From contig NC_080571.1 of assembly GCF_030247185.1 (NCBI RefSeq), positions 351,784,254 through 351,848,253 of the forward strand: 64,000 bases of DNA, given 5' to 3'. The position numbers were made by a program, and so were the translations under genes. Shown here piece by piece: positions 10,330 to 23,212 of this stretch; the stretch's first letter is position 1, and the number at the start of each line of letters is the position of its first letter. This DNA comes from Malaya genurostris. Its lineage: Eukaryota; Arthropoda; Insecta; Diptera; Culicidae. Below the pieces are notes generated by a model that worked only from the letters and a program-made list of their open reading frames with translations, did no database searches and was not told where the DNA came from.

Positions 10330-13300
10330 ATTGATGATTGATTTTGTCGAATGATGATGATATGACGAAGAAAATGTAGTAAATTTGTGAATCCATGCTG
10401 AGCAACTATGTGTGATAAAATCCAGAACTATAATTTCAAACATCACAACTATCGAACGATTTTTGTAATTCCTGGTTACAGCTCTGCTGAAATAACAATT
10501 TGTACCACTCGAGATCGGATAGCATAAAATCGAAATTTTGTCCACCGAAGAAAATATTCGCTAGACCCCCCCTTTTTATCAATGTGAAAATTCATCATTT
10601 CGGCCAACTCAACGAACGTTTTTTTGGGATTTCGAAAAACATACGTTCGCCCATTTTTAATATTTTGGGATTTTATAAAACTCCCAAACTTCAAAAATTT
10701 GTGAATAACTTTTTTTTTCGAACAAATGTTTCTTGAAATTCAATATCTGAGCAGAAACCGCGCTAAATCCGCGAAAATCGCAAAATCTGTCCCGTAGAAT
10801 TACTTAGTTCTGTTCTTTCTGCAGATCTTCAAATGAATCTTTTTGAAATATAAAAAAAAATGTGGATGATTTTTTCAGATTCCGCACTTAAAATATTAAC
10901 GAAAAATTATTAAATAATGTTACACCATCTCCATAATTTTTTTTGTCTGTCCAATTGCAGTCATCGTGGATCACTCAGTTTTGCGAGCCAGCCTTCATGC
11001 CAAAGAACTCCAAACTGTCAATTCTAAGTTGGTATTTGTCCCATAAACATAAGAAATCCTATAGATCATTGGACACTTATGTGTAGAGCGGCAGTACAGC
11101 TGAAAACAAATCTACGGATTTGACCTCAGGGAAAAGTGGCATCACTGCTTGGTAGCCATCTTGGTAACGACTTGACAGATTGTAATGTCTGTCATATTCA
11201 GAATTTAAGCGATATTCAGTTAAAAACTCCTTTCGGTGAAACGGCCCTTTCTGCAAAATGACCCTTTCGGCGAAATGGTCCACTTTCCTCTTTTTCTACG
11301 GGTACGAATTTTGAAATGGTTCTAGTGCGAAACTCCCACCAAGCATCAAAGGCAGAATCATTAGAATTATTAGAAATTAGCGAATGTGTTTTTTTTTCAC
11401 TTTGAACATCGATGGGAAAGTTTCTAACGAACGGCAACACTTCAGCAGGTAGTTATACACTAAAAGCTTACGGCTATTAGCGGGTTTGTGCTCGCTTCAG
11501 CACTCAAAATTTTAGTGATTATTTAGTTAATTATTGTTGTTCGTTGGAAATCCAAATTCGCACCGTTTTAGACAAACTATGCTTACATGGTAAGCCGCCA
11601 TTACCCTTCGTCTGCGTCTTGGCGGTAAACTGTAACTGATGGGGGCCTTGATTGAGTAATATTCCCCAACCACGTGTGCGCATTTGGATTATGACTTCTA
11701 ATTACCGAAGAGTTGTGACGGGTGCCTTTCGAAGCACATTCGGGGGGCTTTAGTGCTTTTGTTTCATTTTTCTTTCAATACCGAGTGCAGTACCGTGCGC
11801 GTCCGAGACACTCTGTACCGGTACCGCGTTAGCCTTCGATCGCGTCTGGTTTCGAAGTGGATTTTTACTTTGCCGTTTGCATTTGCAAGAAAGGTTATGC
11901 ACTTACCGTGAGAAATGACTTTTCAACTTTTAAAAATCGACGAGGTTGCGGTTGTAGAAAAGCTTAGCTTTGAATGACTTTTGAAATGTTCATCGAATGC
12001 GAGTTCTGGTTCTTGAGTTACGAGTTGATATAACCAAATAGAGCCAAAAACCACGTGGAAAAGTAGTGGAGAAAGCTATCAATGCACTGACAGGTGGATT
12101 CAGACAGGTTTTTCGTGGTGTCGTCACCAGTTTGGAACAAGTTCAAACACCTTTTGTGGAAGCCACAAACGAAAAAAAAAAATACAAAAACCGAAAAAAC
12201 GCGATCCCATTATTGTTTCCAAGTAAGCGTGGGACTTTCGGATGGAGGATTTTTTTTCGCTCCCTCTGTTTTCTTGCTGATAAATTTCTGGTTAAGCTTT
12301 GATGGAACGATCGCAGACACACTCCTCGGTCGTCGTCGTCGTCGTCGGGAGATAGGGCGCTAGTTATCGTTTGGTTGATCCACTTTCCCGTATGTAGGGA
12401 GGAAAATACGCGTTTCGAAGGGTGCATAAAAAATTATGAAAATTATGGAAGAGGGAAAATCAGCCAAGTGTGAAGTGCATCGGCACAGCAAAAAAAAAAA
12501 ACAAACTGTCTGAGTTGGATATTCCTGAAGGAAGTAGAAATTTGTTAAGCCATGTTTCTCAGGTGAAAGCCGAAAAGGAAATGCAAGCCTGATTTACATG
12601 TCTACCAGACGTAAGTGGTCATTATAATGATTTTTTGTACGTATCGATGCACCAATTAATTTGCAGCAAAACAACACAGTCACGACAACGTTCAAAGTAA
12701 TATTTTTCATTCCAATAATGTTTGGACTGCATCGTCTTCACACTGCCAAGAGGACCCCGAACTGGAACCTTTGTTGTAATCGGTGCGATTTGCATACTCA
12801 GCCAAGCAACAGCATCGTGAATTTACTGCCATCCGCTCGTGATTCGAATCTAAATGTTCTGTTTATATAAATAAAATCTGCTGGAAGTTGGAAGTTGAGT
12901 AAGCTAGAAAACTGCATACTCGCTCTCATTTAATAAAGGTGTGTGAGATGGTGAAAAACGCCCGCTGAATAAATTTTGTAACCCGAACAAAGAGTTCACT
13001 CTTCCACTTTAGGGAGGCAGTTCAGCAAAATGATCGCACATACCTTCGAAAGAGTTGGTTGGTAAGAAACCTTCACACAAAACGGCATCACGAAGTTTGT
13101 AAACGCTTTGAATAAAAATTGTGTTAATTGAATTAACAAGCTATTGTAACACCGGGCGGACCCGTCAACGGAGGATTCAGAGCCGGGTCCTACACAGATC
13201 TATGATACTGTTTAGCTCGAGCACTTATTTCTTTTTATTTTTTTTCATTGCTCAGATTTTATAACACTCTTTTGTTTCTGTGCTTTCCAACTTCCACCAG

Positions 13301-14628
13301 CCTACTTATCACTGGAGGCAGTCTTCGGGGTTTGTAATTACACTTTTTTTGTTGTTGTTGCAATTATTTGTTTTGTTTACCTTTCCACAGCATGAAGTTT
13401 CGTCATCTGTTTCACGAATGGTCTGCGCCGGAAAGCACAAGTGGAAAACTGCTACTTTACACAAAAGAGGGAAAATTGTGCTTGTAAAATTCGTTGTAAT
13501 TTTCTCTTTCAATATGATCTCATGAATGGTAAAATTACTGCTCTGCGTACGATTTGATTATTGAGGGAAGGAGGATCCCGCGTCCGATCGAATAAAACAA
13601 TGCTGCTCATCGAACCGGAGGCTGAAATGATGACCCAGATTCGGTCCGGCATCGTGGTGCCGGAATAGTCTACGATCACTATGGGCCTGAGTTAAATTGA
13701 GTGATGATTATTCAATTAGACTGGCGAGCGAAAGTTTTTTTTAGTAAAATTCAATGTATTCTTCGGAATCTTCAGATATACTGCTGTTACTTTTTTGACC
13801 TAGTTCCAGCAAGTATGGCTCGTACGACATGCCACATAAATAATTTGAAGTTAAAGTTCATTAGTTCTTTTTAATGGTGAACAATTTATTACAACAAAAG
13901 GATAGGGAAAATGAATAATGCAACCAACGCTCCAATCTCAACCTACATAAAGATTCGATAGAGAGAAAGAAGAAAAAACGGGAGACCTGCATTGTAAACC
14001 TAGACGGCAATCATCTTCCTAAACTCCAAGTTGTTCCCGTGACTCCCGTCATGGGACGACACGGCGGTACCCACGGTATCTTCTGGGACAGATCAATAAT
14101 GAATTCACCTTAACATGGGCAACCCTTGTTGAAATAGCACAGACAAATAGATACAATAGACAAAGAACGTAATTGCTGTGAAAGAAAATGGCAAACTGCG
14201 ACGTTTTTTTGGAGCCCTATCCGGAAGACATCGCACCGTGTTTCGAAGCATGATTTTGAAAAAATTGTTTTCCATCCAAGCAATCCGATGTGAGCTACGA
14301 TTCTGAATGATATTGAAAAGTTCGTTTATTCGTTCTTTCTCTTTTACAAATGCATCAAAGTAGGCTATCCAACGCTTTACCAATTTTGTCGACCATATTA
14401 AAGAAATGATAGTTTACATATAGACGTGGAGTTACTTTTGATTCGTAAAATTCAAAAGCTCTGTTTTACATGCGTCAAAGTATCTCTGAATTGAATATCA
14501 CGGGAAGAAGCAAATTAGCAAATGCGTCTAATCCGTAGTTTTATTATTGTCTACCTAATTAAACTAAAACAATTCAAAAGCAATCAATTAGTTCGTTACT
14601 ATTCATTTTTATTTTTTGCGTAGAAGGG
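10330..14628. other. Long non-coding stretch
   Basis: No gene is recognised. The part around 11560-11860 is less AT-rich and free of visible repeats, as expected for host intronic or regulatory DNA. A (CGT)n-like run lies near 12330-12350. A possible splice pair (CAG at 12561, donor GTAAGT after 12609) is weak. Confidence 0.4.
11222..11284. repeat. TTTCGGCGAAA-type subrepeats
   Basis: This is a short cluster of CTTTCGGTGAAACGG and CTTTCGGCGAAATGG units of the same type as 59165-59310. Confidence 0.6.
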
Positions 14629-15149
14629 AAAGGCCACCATGCGCGTCTAAAAATAGGACAATTTCAAATACGTTTTCCGGAAATATAGTGAAAGCTATCG
14701 AAATATATTATTCAGTGTTTAATCAAGTCTACTTCAACGTTGCATAATTTTGAATAAAAATAGACTCTTCATGAACAATTTGCTACGGCTAGTTTTCCGC
14801 GAGGTCCAAAAGGGGCAAACCGGCTGTGTCTTCAAATTTAAAGCTGGAACAAGAGCCAAAGTTTTTTTTTGTAAAGCATAAGTAAACTAATATACCTTAA
14901 AAATAAAAGAAAAACAAATTGACATAAAAATTGTTGCTGCTATGAGTTCGCCCGATCGAGAAAAACGCGTTCAAAGTTGTCTCCAGATGTATTAATCGCG
15001 GCGCGAGGCGTCTTTGCAAACTGTCGTAAACAATCAGTTCGAGCTTCGTTTTGACCACGACATTTTTCGTCTCATTCTAGAGGATTTCAGGAAAATTTTA
15101 GGCTCACAAATTTTTTTTTTTGATTTTTTGAAAGTTCCATGGTGGCTTT
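14629..15149. mobile_element. Possible MITE with GCCACCATG ends
   Basis: AAAGGCCACCATG at the left and CATGGTGGCTTT at the right form a short inverted repeat about 520 bp apart. No target duplication was found and the interior has no coding frame, so this is only a candidate. Confidence 0.3.
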
Positions 15150-15279
15150 ACTTTTAACATATTTCTAGATTCCTAGCGATGTTTGTAACTCTCATCTCGT
15201 TCTCCTTACTGTCAGAGTCAGTATTCCAACTTTTCTCAAAGGATATTAAACAAATTTTCAGAGAATTTAAATTCAAATG

Positions 15280-15370
15280 GAAGCTATTATGATCCCATAC
15301 AAGGTACCCGAATTTCATCCGGATCCGATTTCCAGTTCCGGAATTATAAGGTGATGAGTGTGAAAAATCA
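15280..15370. repeat. Dispersed TCATCCGGATCCGATTTCC-type repeat
   Basis: The stretch GATCCCATAC, GAATTTCATCCG, GATTTCC, TTCCGGAATTA, TGATGAGTGT recurs at 43915-43990 in the same order. A weaker match lies near 52580-52625. The class is unknown. Confidence 0.55.
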
Positions 15371-16945
15371 GAAGTAGTGTGAAAAATCAGGAGTAGGATG
15401 CAGCTGATGTCTTGAATTTTCTAAACAAGTTCTTTGATAACATTTGAAGTCCTAAAAAGAACCGTTTGTCCTGAATAGGATACTTTGGTGATGATTACGT
15501 TTGTATTCCAGGAAGTAGGGTGCCAGTCTGTAGCGCAAATCAGTTGAATGTTGAATGTATTTGCATTCGTTTGGTGCGAAGTTCGCACTGCATTTCACTT
15601 CCCCTTCCGATCCGCAAATTTCACCGGTTGCATTATTCTTATTGCTATTTTGTAAACATTCATAGCCCTCAAAAGGGCTAATTTGTGCAAATTTCGGCCA
15701 GTAGGGGAGACTTGGTGGTATATTTTATATTTTATATTGTATTACGTTAGGAGCTATTGTTTCACTATTCATACTACGTTTATGTATTAAACGTGATAAT
15801 TACAATAATCTTATACCTTCTTCCATTCGTTTCGTGAAAGAAATAATGAAATTACTAAAACAGAGAAAAAGTTATTAAGAAATCAAATCTGGAATAATTT
15901 AAGTCGTTTTCGCTTTAGAAAACTAAAACTGAGGGTAGTTTCATCAAACGAACACTTTTCACCAAACTGTGTTGGTTTTACATTTAGCAACGGGAATTTG
16001 AGCAAACCTGATATAAAAACCAGGTTCGAAACTGACTCGATTTTTCAACAGTTCAACAACTTTGAAACTAGGTTCGAAGCTAGCTTCAAACAAACGGTTT
16101 GACAGCAGTTAGGATGGAAACTGGGTTAGGTTTGACATCAAGCGAAAACGACACTCTCGTATTGTGAAATTTCGAAAATGTACCAAATGAGTGTAGTAAA
16201 GCAAGATGTAGTCCTACGTCAAAACTGAAAACAATGTATCTCCCTTGTTTGGAAGATGACTCAACCGATCTGAACCATCTTAGATTCAACTGAAAGGCCT
16301 CGTTTCTGAGATAGGGTGCATTAATTAATTAAAACTCATATCAGACCGATAGAACCATAAAAAAATTGTTGAATCCGACTTCCATTTCTCAAATTACGAG
16401 GTTAAGTTTTTTCAAATCGTCATACAAAATCGTAAAAAAAAACTTCTAATTCAGGTTCAAAACTGTTCCAATTAGTGAGCCATATTCGTTTCTGGTTATA
16501 CGAACCCACGAAAATGGCAAAAAGAATTTTCACAACCTTAGAATCAAACGGAAGTATTATGGTTATATACGGAATTTCTGTATTTCGAACAGAACTACAG
16601 AGTAATTTGATTTGTAGATTTTGCTAGTTCTTCTCCATTTCTATTCAATGAAATATTTTGTTTTAAATAATTCCATAAGGTTTCAAGCCAACAGATTTTT
16701 TTGCATCTTTTCATTCAATCATCAAATGTATTTGAATCCGAAATACTTTATACACTCAAGTTTAACTTGTAGGTGTCGTTTGTTGCAAAAAAATTCTATT
16801 CTTTTGACTGTACTTTCCATAAGAATAAATAAGCATGACGAATTAGCAATTAGCAACACTCTTTAAAATTTGAAAGAAACTTTTTGAACTTGTAGGCGTT
16901 GTCACAAAAAGCCATTTTGCATATTTTGTTATTCCGAAAAAAAAA
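15371..16945. other. Non-coding AT-rich stretch
   Basis: No gene is seen. Near 16885-16925 a GTCACAAAAAGCCA tract is inverted relative to 17820-17860, so an outer inverted repeat may enclose the SINE fragment and MITE that follow. Confidence 0.4.
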
Positions 16946-17064
16946 ATTTATAAAGATATTTTAATCTTGAGGTCACTCGCCTTTTCGGGCCAGAAAAACT
17001 TTCTAACCCTATGTGCCGGGTTGGAAATCGAACCCAGACGGGCTGCGTAAAAAGCATCGTCCCT
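16946..17064 (-). mobile_element. tRNA-derived SINE fragment
   Basis: On the minus strand the sequence reads CAGCCCGTCTGGGTTCGATT, a match to an RNA polymerase III B box, then AACCCGGCACATAGGGTTAG, then a tail through CGAAAAGGCGAGTGACC. This organisation is that of a tRNA-derived SINE different from the one at 21863 and 40690. The A-box half is missing where the MITE at 17065 begins, so it is truncated or interrupted. No target duplication was found. Confidence 0.6.
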
Positions 17065-17814
17065 CAGACTGTCTTTTGAAAAGGGTCAAACTTTGTTAAC
17101 CAATTTATTTTCTTCGAATAGTTATTGAAGAAAAATTGCAAAACCTACAAAAAAAGTGTTGTTCTAGCGATTTTCACAAAACCAGTTTTGAATCAAAATA
17201 ATGGAAAAATTCTTATCGAGTCCTACACTGAAAAAAATGACCGAAAATATTTAAAATCGATTCACAAAAAAAAACTCATTTTATTTTGATAAAACTTTGT
17301 CTCAAGATAGTTGAATATCCTACCAAGCGTTCATACATTGCAAGATGGGCACTTTTAGAGGAAAAGAAAGTTTCTCTAGCAAAAACTATTTATTGTCCAA
17401 ACTAAATTTTATCGAAAACTAAACTTATCTGAGACTCATTATCATCCAAATTCCAATGACGGTCGATTTGTTAGAAGTGGCTAGTATCCCGATATTGGAA
17501 GAAAATGTCAGTGCTGGATAAGATAAAGTTTTTATTAGAATAGAAGGTTGACAATGAGCATAATTATCTCTGTTGGGACAATTTCGTTCAAATAAAGAAT
17601 GGTGTTTTTTTTTGTAAATCGACTTTGAATTTTTAAAGTCAATTTTGTTACGTGTAGGGATATTTTTTCTGTATTTCTACTCAAAAATTTGATTGATTTC
17701 GTGAAAATCCCTTGCACAACAGTTTGTTTTTGTAGGATTTATTGTTTTTTTTTTCACTATAACCATTTGAAAAATAAGGTTTAAAAAGTTTGGCCCTTTT
17801 CAAAAGACAGTCTG
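17065..17814. mobile_element. MITE with long inverted repeats, CAGACTGTC ends (750 bp)
   Basis: The left end, CAGACTGTCTTTTGAAAAGG, is repeated inverted at the right end with one mismatch over the first 30 bases. Similarity then continues imperfectly for roughly 130 bp, including CCTACAAAAA and GATTTTCAC blocks. The interior has no transposase. CAG-headed ends suggest a hAT-like origin, but no 8-bp target duplication is visible, so the class is uncertain. It abuts a truncated SINE on its left. Confidence 0.75.
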
Positions 17815-19000
17815 GATTAATTGCAAGGTGGCTTTTTGTCACAAAGTCTACATGTCCAGGAAGTTTCGAAGCATCAAACTTCATGTGCTGAACGCATTGC
17901 TTACTGTTGTTCATAGATTACTGTGATCTGAAATTTTAAATTTGGGTGGAAAAATTCCATCAACCGACCGACCGACGATAGATCGAAGTAGGCTATCACT
18001 CTCGTATGTTTCTAACTGAAAAAACAAACCTATCGGGCGTGGCACCACATGGTTGACTGATGCTCTACGGCACAGTTTGGTGGGCAGAAAGCCCATAATC
18101 TACCTTTTATGGTGCCTTTTCTTCCTATACTGTCGTAAAAATGTACAAGCAAAACAAGAAAACAAGCCCGTGACGTTGTGCCAGATTGAGCTAAAATATA
18201 AGCGTGGGTACCGCAAAGGAACTGAACTCGCGAACCGCTTACAGAAGATGGAGCACGGATTAGGGAACTCCGCCTAACAAAACCTTAGATTGCTATCGGA
18301 CCTTTTCCAAGAAGAGAGAAGGCAATTGAACGGGCGAAAACAGCACAACGGTTCTGGCAATCGGAACCAAGGCTGGCAGGTAATAATGGGCCCGAAAGTG
18401 AAGAAGGCGTACGTGAGTTACCATACCGTAGGATAATTTCCATTCATAATTTTTGTTCCCTGCTTAGCGACGCTTGACGCCCTTAAGTCGAGTCGAAAGC
18501 ACCGGCGAGGGCACGTTTTCTGCTAAAGGTACCTACTCCATTTCCATCATTCTATGCTCTTTGATTGCTCCGGTCGCTGAAGGTTCGTTGTTCCGATTGT
18601 AGTTTGTTTGTGTCTGGGAAAACCGACTTCGGTGCGCATCATTTAAACGCTTCGGAACCCGATACTGGTGTTCGATTTTAAAATAAAAATTCGATTATTT
18701 GGAACTTGGAGGTTACATTGTTCGAATTTCACAGTTTATTGAGAAAACAGTGCCATAGGAAATTACGATTTCATTTCCTTCGAGATACGAACACCAACGA
18801 ACATATGAATACAACGTTATACAATTTCAATTGGGAACTATCTCCGCGGAACAGGTGAAATGTAATGCTTTTTATCGCTGTCATTAATAAACTAAATTAA
18901 ATTTTAAATTTCCTCCCAATAATCAAGTGTATCATTTGCCTAATGGCCATCGCAAAGCATTCATTGACTAGACACGCAGTAGGCGACGACGGTGACTTAC

Positions 19001-19028
19001 ATGTCATCAATGCGTAAACCGTATCCGG
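19001..19028 (-). CDS. Possible 28-nt micro-exon
   Basis: On the minus strand a pyrimidine-rich tract ending CCTACTTTACACAG is followed by 28 nt and then a consensus GTAAGT donor. Two frames are open: one encodes P-D-T-V-Y-A-L-M-T, the other G-Y-G-L-R-I-D-D. It lies between the GoLoco exon and the candidate at 4369-4399, on the same strand. If spliced from the GoLoco exon, which ends in phase 0, the first frame would be used. If a phase-1 exon intervenes, the second would be. I do not recognise either peptide. Confidence 0.3.
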
Positions 19029-20457
19029 CTGTGTAAAGTAGGCATTGAGAAAAATGTAACACAGTATGCTGTTCCGATAAAGAAAACAGCATAAAGAGGA
19101 AACAGCTGTTAGCCAACCAACCGTTCGGAAAGCAGATGCTATAAATTGTATGCAAGTTGCAAACCTGAGAGCTTTCTGTTGCGTTAAACACGATTGTATT
19201 GAGCTTCGGTGTTGATTCAAGTGCGCTTTCGAGCTCTACCGGTCGTTTTCGATACTAGTGCACCTGGTGGTGATATCTGGAAGCTATTCAAGCTCTCTTG
19301 CTTGTAAGCTTTTTTCTTTGTAGAGGTTTTCAACTCCATACTTAGAGGCGCTGCTGTCCACTGTTTCAAACTACTCACATGTCTACGGTTGCGGTTTCAG
19401 ACAAGGCTTATAACAATTTGTCAAAACCAATCTATTAGCTATTTGAAAAGAAAATGTCAAATCATTCGGTTATCATCGACCATCTTCAAATTGTCATGGA
19501 CAAAATCCGACCAAAAAAAAACTGTTTGTCATGGCCTCCTATGGGTTTCATATCACTAAAAACCGAAAATTAAGGGGAACATTCGTTTACCCTTATTACT
19601 CTCACTTTTTATATCCTTGGTCCGGTGACTTTGTTGGACCGTTTGTCAGTAATTAAATGTATTAAATTTACTCTGTTCGTCTATTGAAAATAAAAACGAA
19701 GAAAATGTGCACGAGCTGAAATTAGATATCCCTTAACAGTGCTGCCCTTGTATACCGGGTAAAGTTTCGGGTTCAAACGGTCACCCTTTCTTTCCGAGTT
19801 TGATTTTCTGTGTCTGCCGCTGTTTCCTTCCGTGGATGTGAATCCGCAACAGCAACAGAAGGCCAGAGCCAAATCGCATTTACCCATCCCGTGAATTATA
19901 CTCATTTGCAGTGGCTATTCCAGAGTGCGCTGACTGGTGGAATGAGAAGGAGTAAAAAATCAAAAATTAAAAGCTGATGTACTGAATGAAAACCTTTGCA
20001 CCCTTTTTTTTCAGGAGATGTGTGTGTGTTTTTACCCCATTCTTCAGGCCATTCCGAGTATCGGTATCGAGAGCAGGGGCATCTATCATATTTCTGTATG
20101 CTTTAGAATAATGCGCTTTTTTAGCCAAGGTAACAATAATTACATTCTCACGTCCAAATATTTCATCTTTTTTTGCTACTTTTTTTTAAAACAAACTAAT
20201 GCAGGACGCCAGGAATAGAATGTAGAATGCGGAATTGTCATTTTTTTCGACCTCAATCCGGTTAGGAAAAATATGATTTATGAATTGACGCCTTATTAGT
20301 TAGACTATTGTTAGGAAAACAAAAGATTTTAGATCAAACCGTTTTTAGACAGATGTACCGGTACTGATCCGTTACGTAACGAAAACAAAAAATTCTGCCT
20401 TCACGGGTGCAGTGATATTGACATTGATAGTTCACGGTACGCCCCCATCTGAAGCCA

Positions 20458-20477
20458 AACACACACACACACACACA
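20458..20477. repeat. (CA)n microsatellite
   Basis: This is an uninterrupted short CA run of about ten units. Confidence 0.85.
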
Positions 20478-20944
20478 ATTCATGAAATACCGACACCGCC
20501 GACTACGATGTCCACATGCCCGCCTTCTGTTGGTTCAATTCTCAGCCTCTCGAGTTTCCTTTCCGAACAATGCGAGTCAGTGTTTGGTAGGTGAGAAGGA
20601 ATTAAATGATTGTACGTACATGCACCTATGTAATACCCGGTTCCGAAACACACACCCCCTTCCTAATACGCCTTGTCAGTGGTGTAATGTGTCAGTCGGT
20701 TTGCTAGAGACGATCAAAGTGTTGTTTGTTGACAACTTGAACGAGTTTATTTTTCCTTCCTGTAGTGCTCTTACGGTGTGGTCTTCTATTCTGTCATCGA
20801 AACCGTAAAGTAAAGTAAGCTGAGGTGAGGTGCGGTGAGGCTGCTCTCCATTCAAGTGGAACTGGAGTAAATTGTTTTTTATCAGTTCGTTGGATTTTAC
20901 TTAAAAAAAATCAACATATTTGATCGGAAATTTCCCCACTTTAA

Positions 20945-21010
20945 CATAAGATTTTGCCGAAAACTATTTCGCTGAAGATCTACTTACCGAATACAATATT
21001 TCGTAGAAAA
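20945..21010. repeat. Degenerate TTTCGCCGAAA-type cluster
   Basis: TTTTGCCGAAAAC, TTTCGCTGAAG and TTACCGAATAC units occur in succession. They are weakly similar to the clusters at 9005 and 58603. Confidence 0.4.
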
Positions 21011-21862
21011 TAATTAATGCAGCCGGCAAATATTGTTCAACGAAAATGAGACACTTTACGGTAGCTTATACATAATTTAGGTCCAACCGGGGATAAACCG
21101 CGAACGTCAGCTGCTGTGAGGTGGAACCGTCTCTGCTTGCAAAAACCACATCTCTAGGCTTAGCTCATTTTGAGGTAAGCTTCATGCTGTAGTCTGAACG
21201 AAGCGATGGTGGTAGCAAAGTACGGATAGTCAACATTAGGCCAACCCGGTTAAGCCAGCAGAACATTATGTTTCGATTTTAAACACTAGCATAATTCATA
21301 ATGAATGAAGCCAATACATCCGATTCTAAAGAAAGAAGTTTTTTCAAGAGGGCATAAAATAGTTGTGACTTGGAGTGAAAACCAATCCTAGTAGGCGTTT
21401 GCTTGTCGGTCGCGAAAATGTTTCGGCGCTGTCAAAATTTTTCAGCGAAATTTCTATTTCATTGTGAGACATTTTTCTAAACAAATTACAAATTCAAAAA
21501 GTGTGAAATTCGACTTCGATTTAATAAAAATGGATAATTATTAGCTCGTACTTATTCGTGCTGTTTTTTTTTTAACAGCCGTCGACCAGTGCATTGTGAA
21601 TTGGAGAAATGTGGTGCGTATTTTTGGATTGTTTTCATACATTCTATGATTGGGTAACATTATTGATGCCAATGAATCAGAATATTGCAAATTCAGTGTT
21701 TATTGAAGCCTAGTTTAGACGTTTATTTTTATATTATTCCGACCCTGTGACGGTTTTTGCTTCAATAGCTTTTCTACAAACGTCGGATTTTTAGAGTTCA
21801 TAGGTTGATCTCCAGCTGATTTTTTTTTGTAAAAAGCGAATTTCTCCATACTAAATCCCATA

Positions 21863-22070
21863 GCAAAGCTTTGGTATTGTATTACATTCCTGTAGTGGAA
21901 TTTGACCTTCTGTTTCAACAGACTTCGCTGCCGATTCAGAGTGTACAGAACCAGTGCATGGCTGGTGCTACGATTCTACTGACACTACGAATCCTTCCAG
22001 GTCGGGGCTCGAACATACGACAACTGATTTGTAAGACCAGCGCCCTATACATTGAACCGCCAACCCGGGA
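21863..22070 (-). mobile_element. tRNA-derived SINE, copy 1 (208 bp)
   Basis: The minus-strand sequence starts TCCCGGGTTGGCGGTTCAAT, contains a B-box-like GTATGTTCGAGCCCCGACC, and ends in a CTTTGCT-type tail. It is flanked by an exact 16-bp target duplication, CATACTAAATCCCATA, at 21847-21862 and 22071-22086. The whole length matches the copy at 40690-40898. The loop corresponding to the anticodon carries TAC, hinting at a valine tRNA ancestor, but that is an inference from a short stretch. The clean duplication implies LINE-driven insertion that is not very old. Confidence 0.9.
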
Positions 22071-22289
22071 CATACTAAATCCCATACAAACTTTAAATTT
22101 CGGGTGCGAGAACATAGTTTCTTCGATCGAGCTAAAAGTTTGCATGGCGCTTATGGAATCCGAAAGGAACACGAAAAGTTTGGTGGAACTGAAATCAATA
22201 TTTTGTCCCATCCTATTGAATAACCTTTCTATATAAGAAAGGCCAAAAGGTAGAAATTCGATGCTTCATTCTAGCCCACGTAGTTGAAC

Positions 22290-22645
22290 CGTTCAGTTCA
22301 GATTAGAATTCAGATTCAGAATCCAGATTTAAAACTTAGTTCTTCGTCTAGAATCCAAGGCCAGAATCGAGTTCCAGAATTCCGAAACTGAAACCGAATT
22401 TCACCGGATTGTGGAACCGAAATTTAAAGCAGAGATCAGGGTCTAGATTATAGACCTGGAGCTTTGAACTAGATTGTGGAAGTAAATTCTAGATTTAGAT
22501 AGGAATTATGAAACTGAATTCTGGAACTGAAAATCAGGTTTAGACTATTTTTCAAATTCTGTAGTAATTTCAGAAATCAGTTCGAAAATTCATTCCAGAA
22601 TTAGTTCAGAGTTTAGTTCCTGAACGCAGGTCTAGAGTCTGGATT
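22290..22645. repeat. Degenerate AATTCAG/TTCCAG repeat
   Basis: The tokens GAATTCAG, GATTCAGAATCC, GTTCCAGAATTC and TGGAACTGAA recur without a fixed period, as at 2023-2574. Confidence 0.7.
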
Positions 22646-22649
22646 CAAA

Positions 22650-23044
22650 AGCTGCACAGTTCGGAAAAATCTAGTGATTTTACATATTATAAGATGCACA
22701 TAAACGGAGTGTCGTATTTCACACAAATATATATTCATGAACATGTGAAATTGTGTGATTTGAAAATTACATGACTTGAGCTCGAATGAAATAACAAAAC
22801 AAAAAATCGATAACCACAGCGCGGTTTGATCCAAGAAACATCAGATCACAAAGCATGTCAGTTAATTGACTGAGCCATAGAAGCATATATCTGCTTAATG
22901 AATAATTGATAGAAACAAAATCACACAACACCATTCGGTAGCGGAGTGCAAATTACACTAGGATCCTGTAAAATTCTGCACGAATAGTATATTGCGTTAT
23001 TTGACAAGCTCCAGCAAAATTCATATTTTTTTCTGTGTGATTTC
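22650..23044. other. Possible insertion inside the AATTCAG repeat
   Basis: About 390 bp of unrelated sequence separate two blocks of the repeat. The ends carry loosely similar CACAG-GAAAAAT and CACACAGAAAAAAAT inverted motifs, so a decayed MITE is possible. No target duplication was found. Confidence 0.3.
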
Positions 23045-23212
23045 AGGAACTAGATTCTGCAGAATTTCTAACTAAATTTCAGAAATTCTGGATTCTAGAA
23101 TTTCGGTTCAGAATTCTGGATCCGATATAGAAAATTGAATCCTGAACCGATTAGTTCTAGGACTCAAGCTCAAAATTCAGTGCCAAACTTGAATCCATTT
23201 CGAAAACACAGA
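23045..23212. repeat. Degenerate AATTCAG/TTCCAG repeat
   Basis: This is a continuation of the array (GATTCTGCAG, AATTCTGGATTC, TTCTGGATCC), ended at 23213 by a TTAA-flanked element. Confidence 0.65.

Larger units (their letters stand above)
17860..21862. other. Long non-coding stretch
   Basis: No gene is recognised except the candidate micro-exon at 19001-19028. A CA microsatellite lies at 20458-20477 and a small TTTCGCCGAAA-like cluster at 20945-21010. The open frames seen here have no recognisable motifs. Confidence 0.4.

Noticed and set aside
12562..12609. Plus-strand exon between CAG and GTAAGT
   Set aside because: The acceptor tract is weak, two of three frames are blocked, and there is no partner exon.
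21863..22070. Functional tRNA gene
   Set aside because: The tRNA-like head is followed by an unrelated body and CTTTG tail and is flanked by a 16-bp duplication, so it is a SINE.
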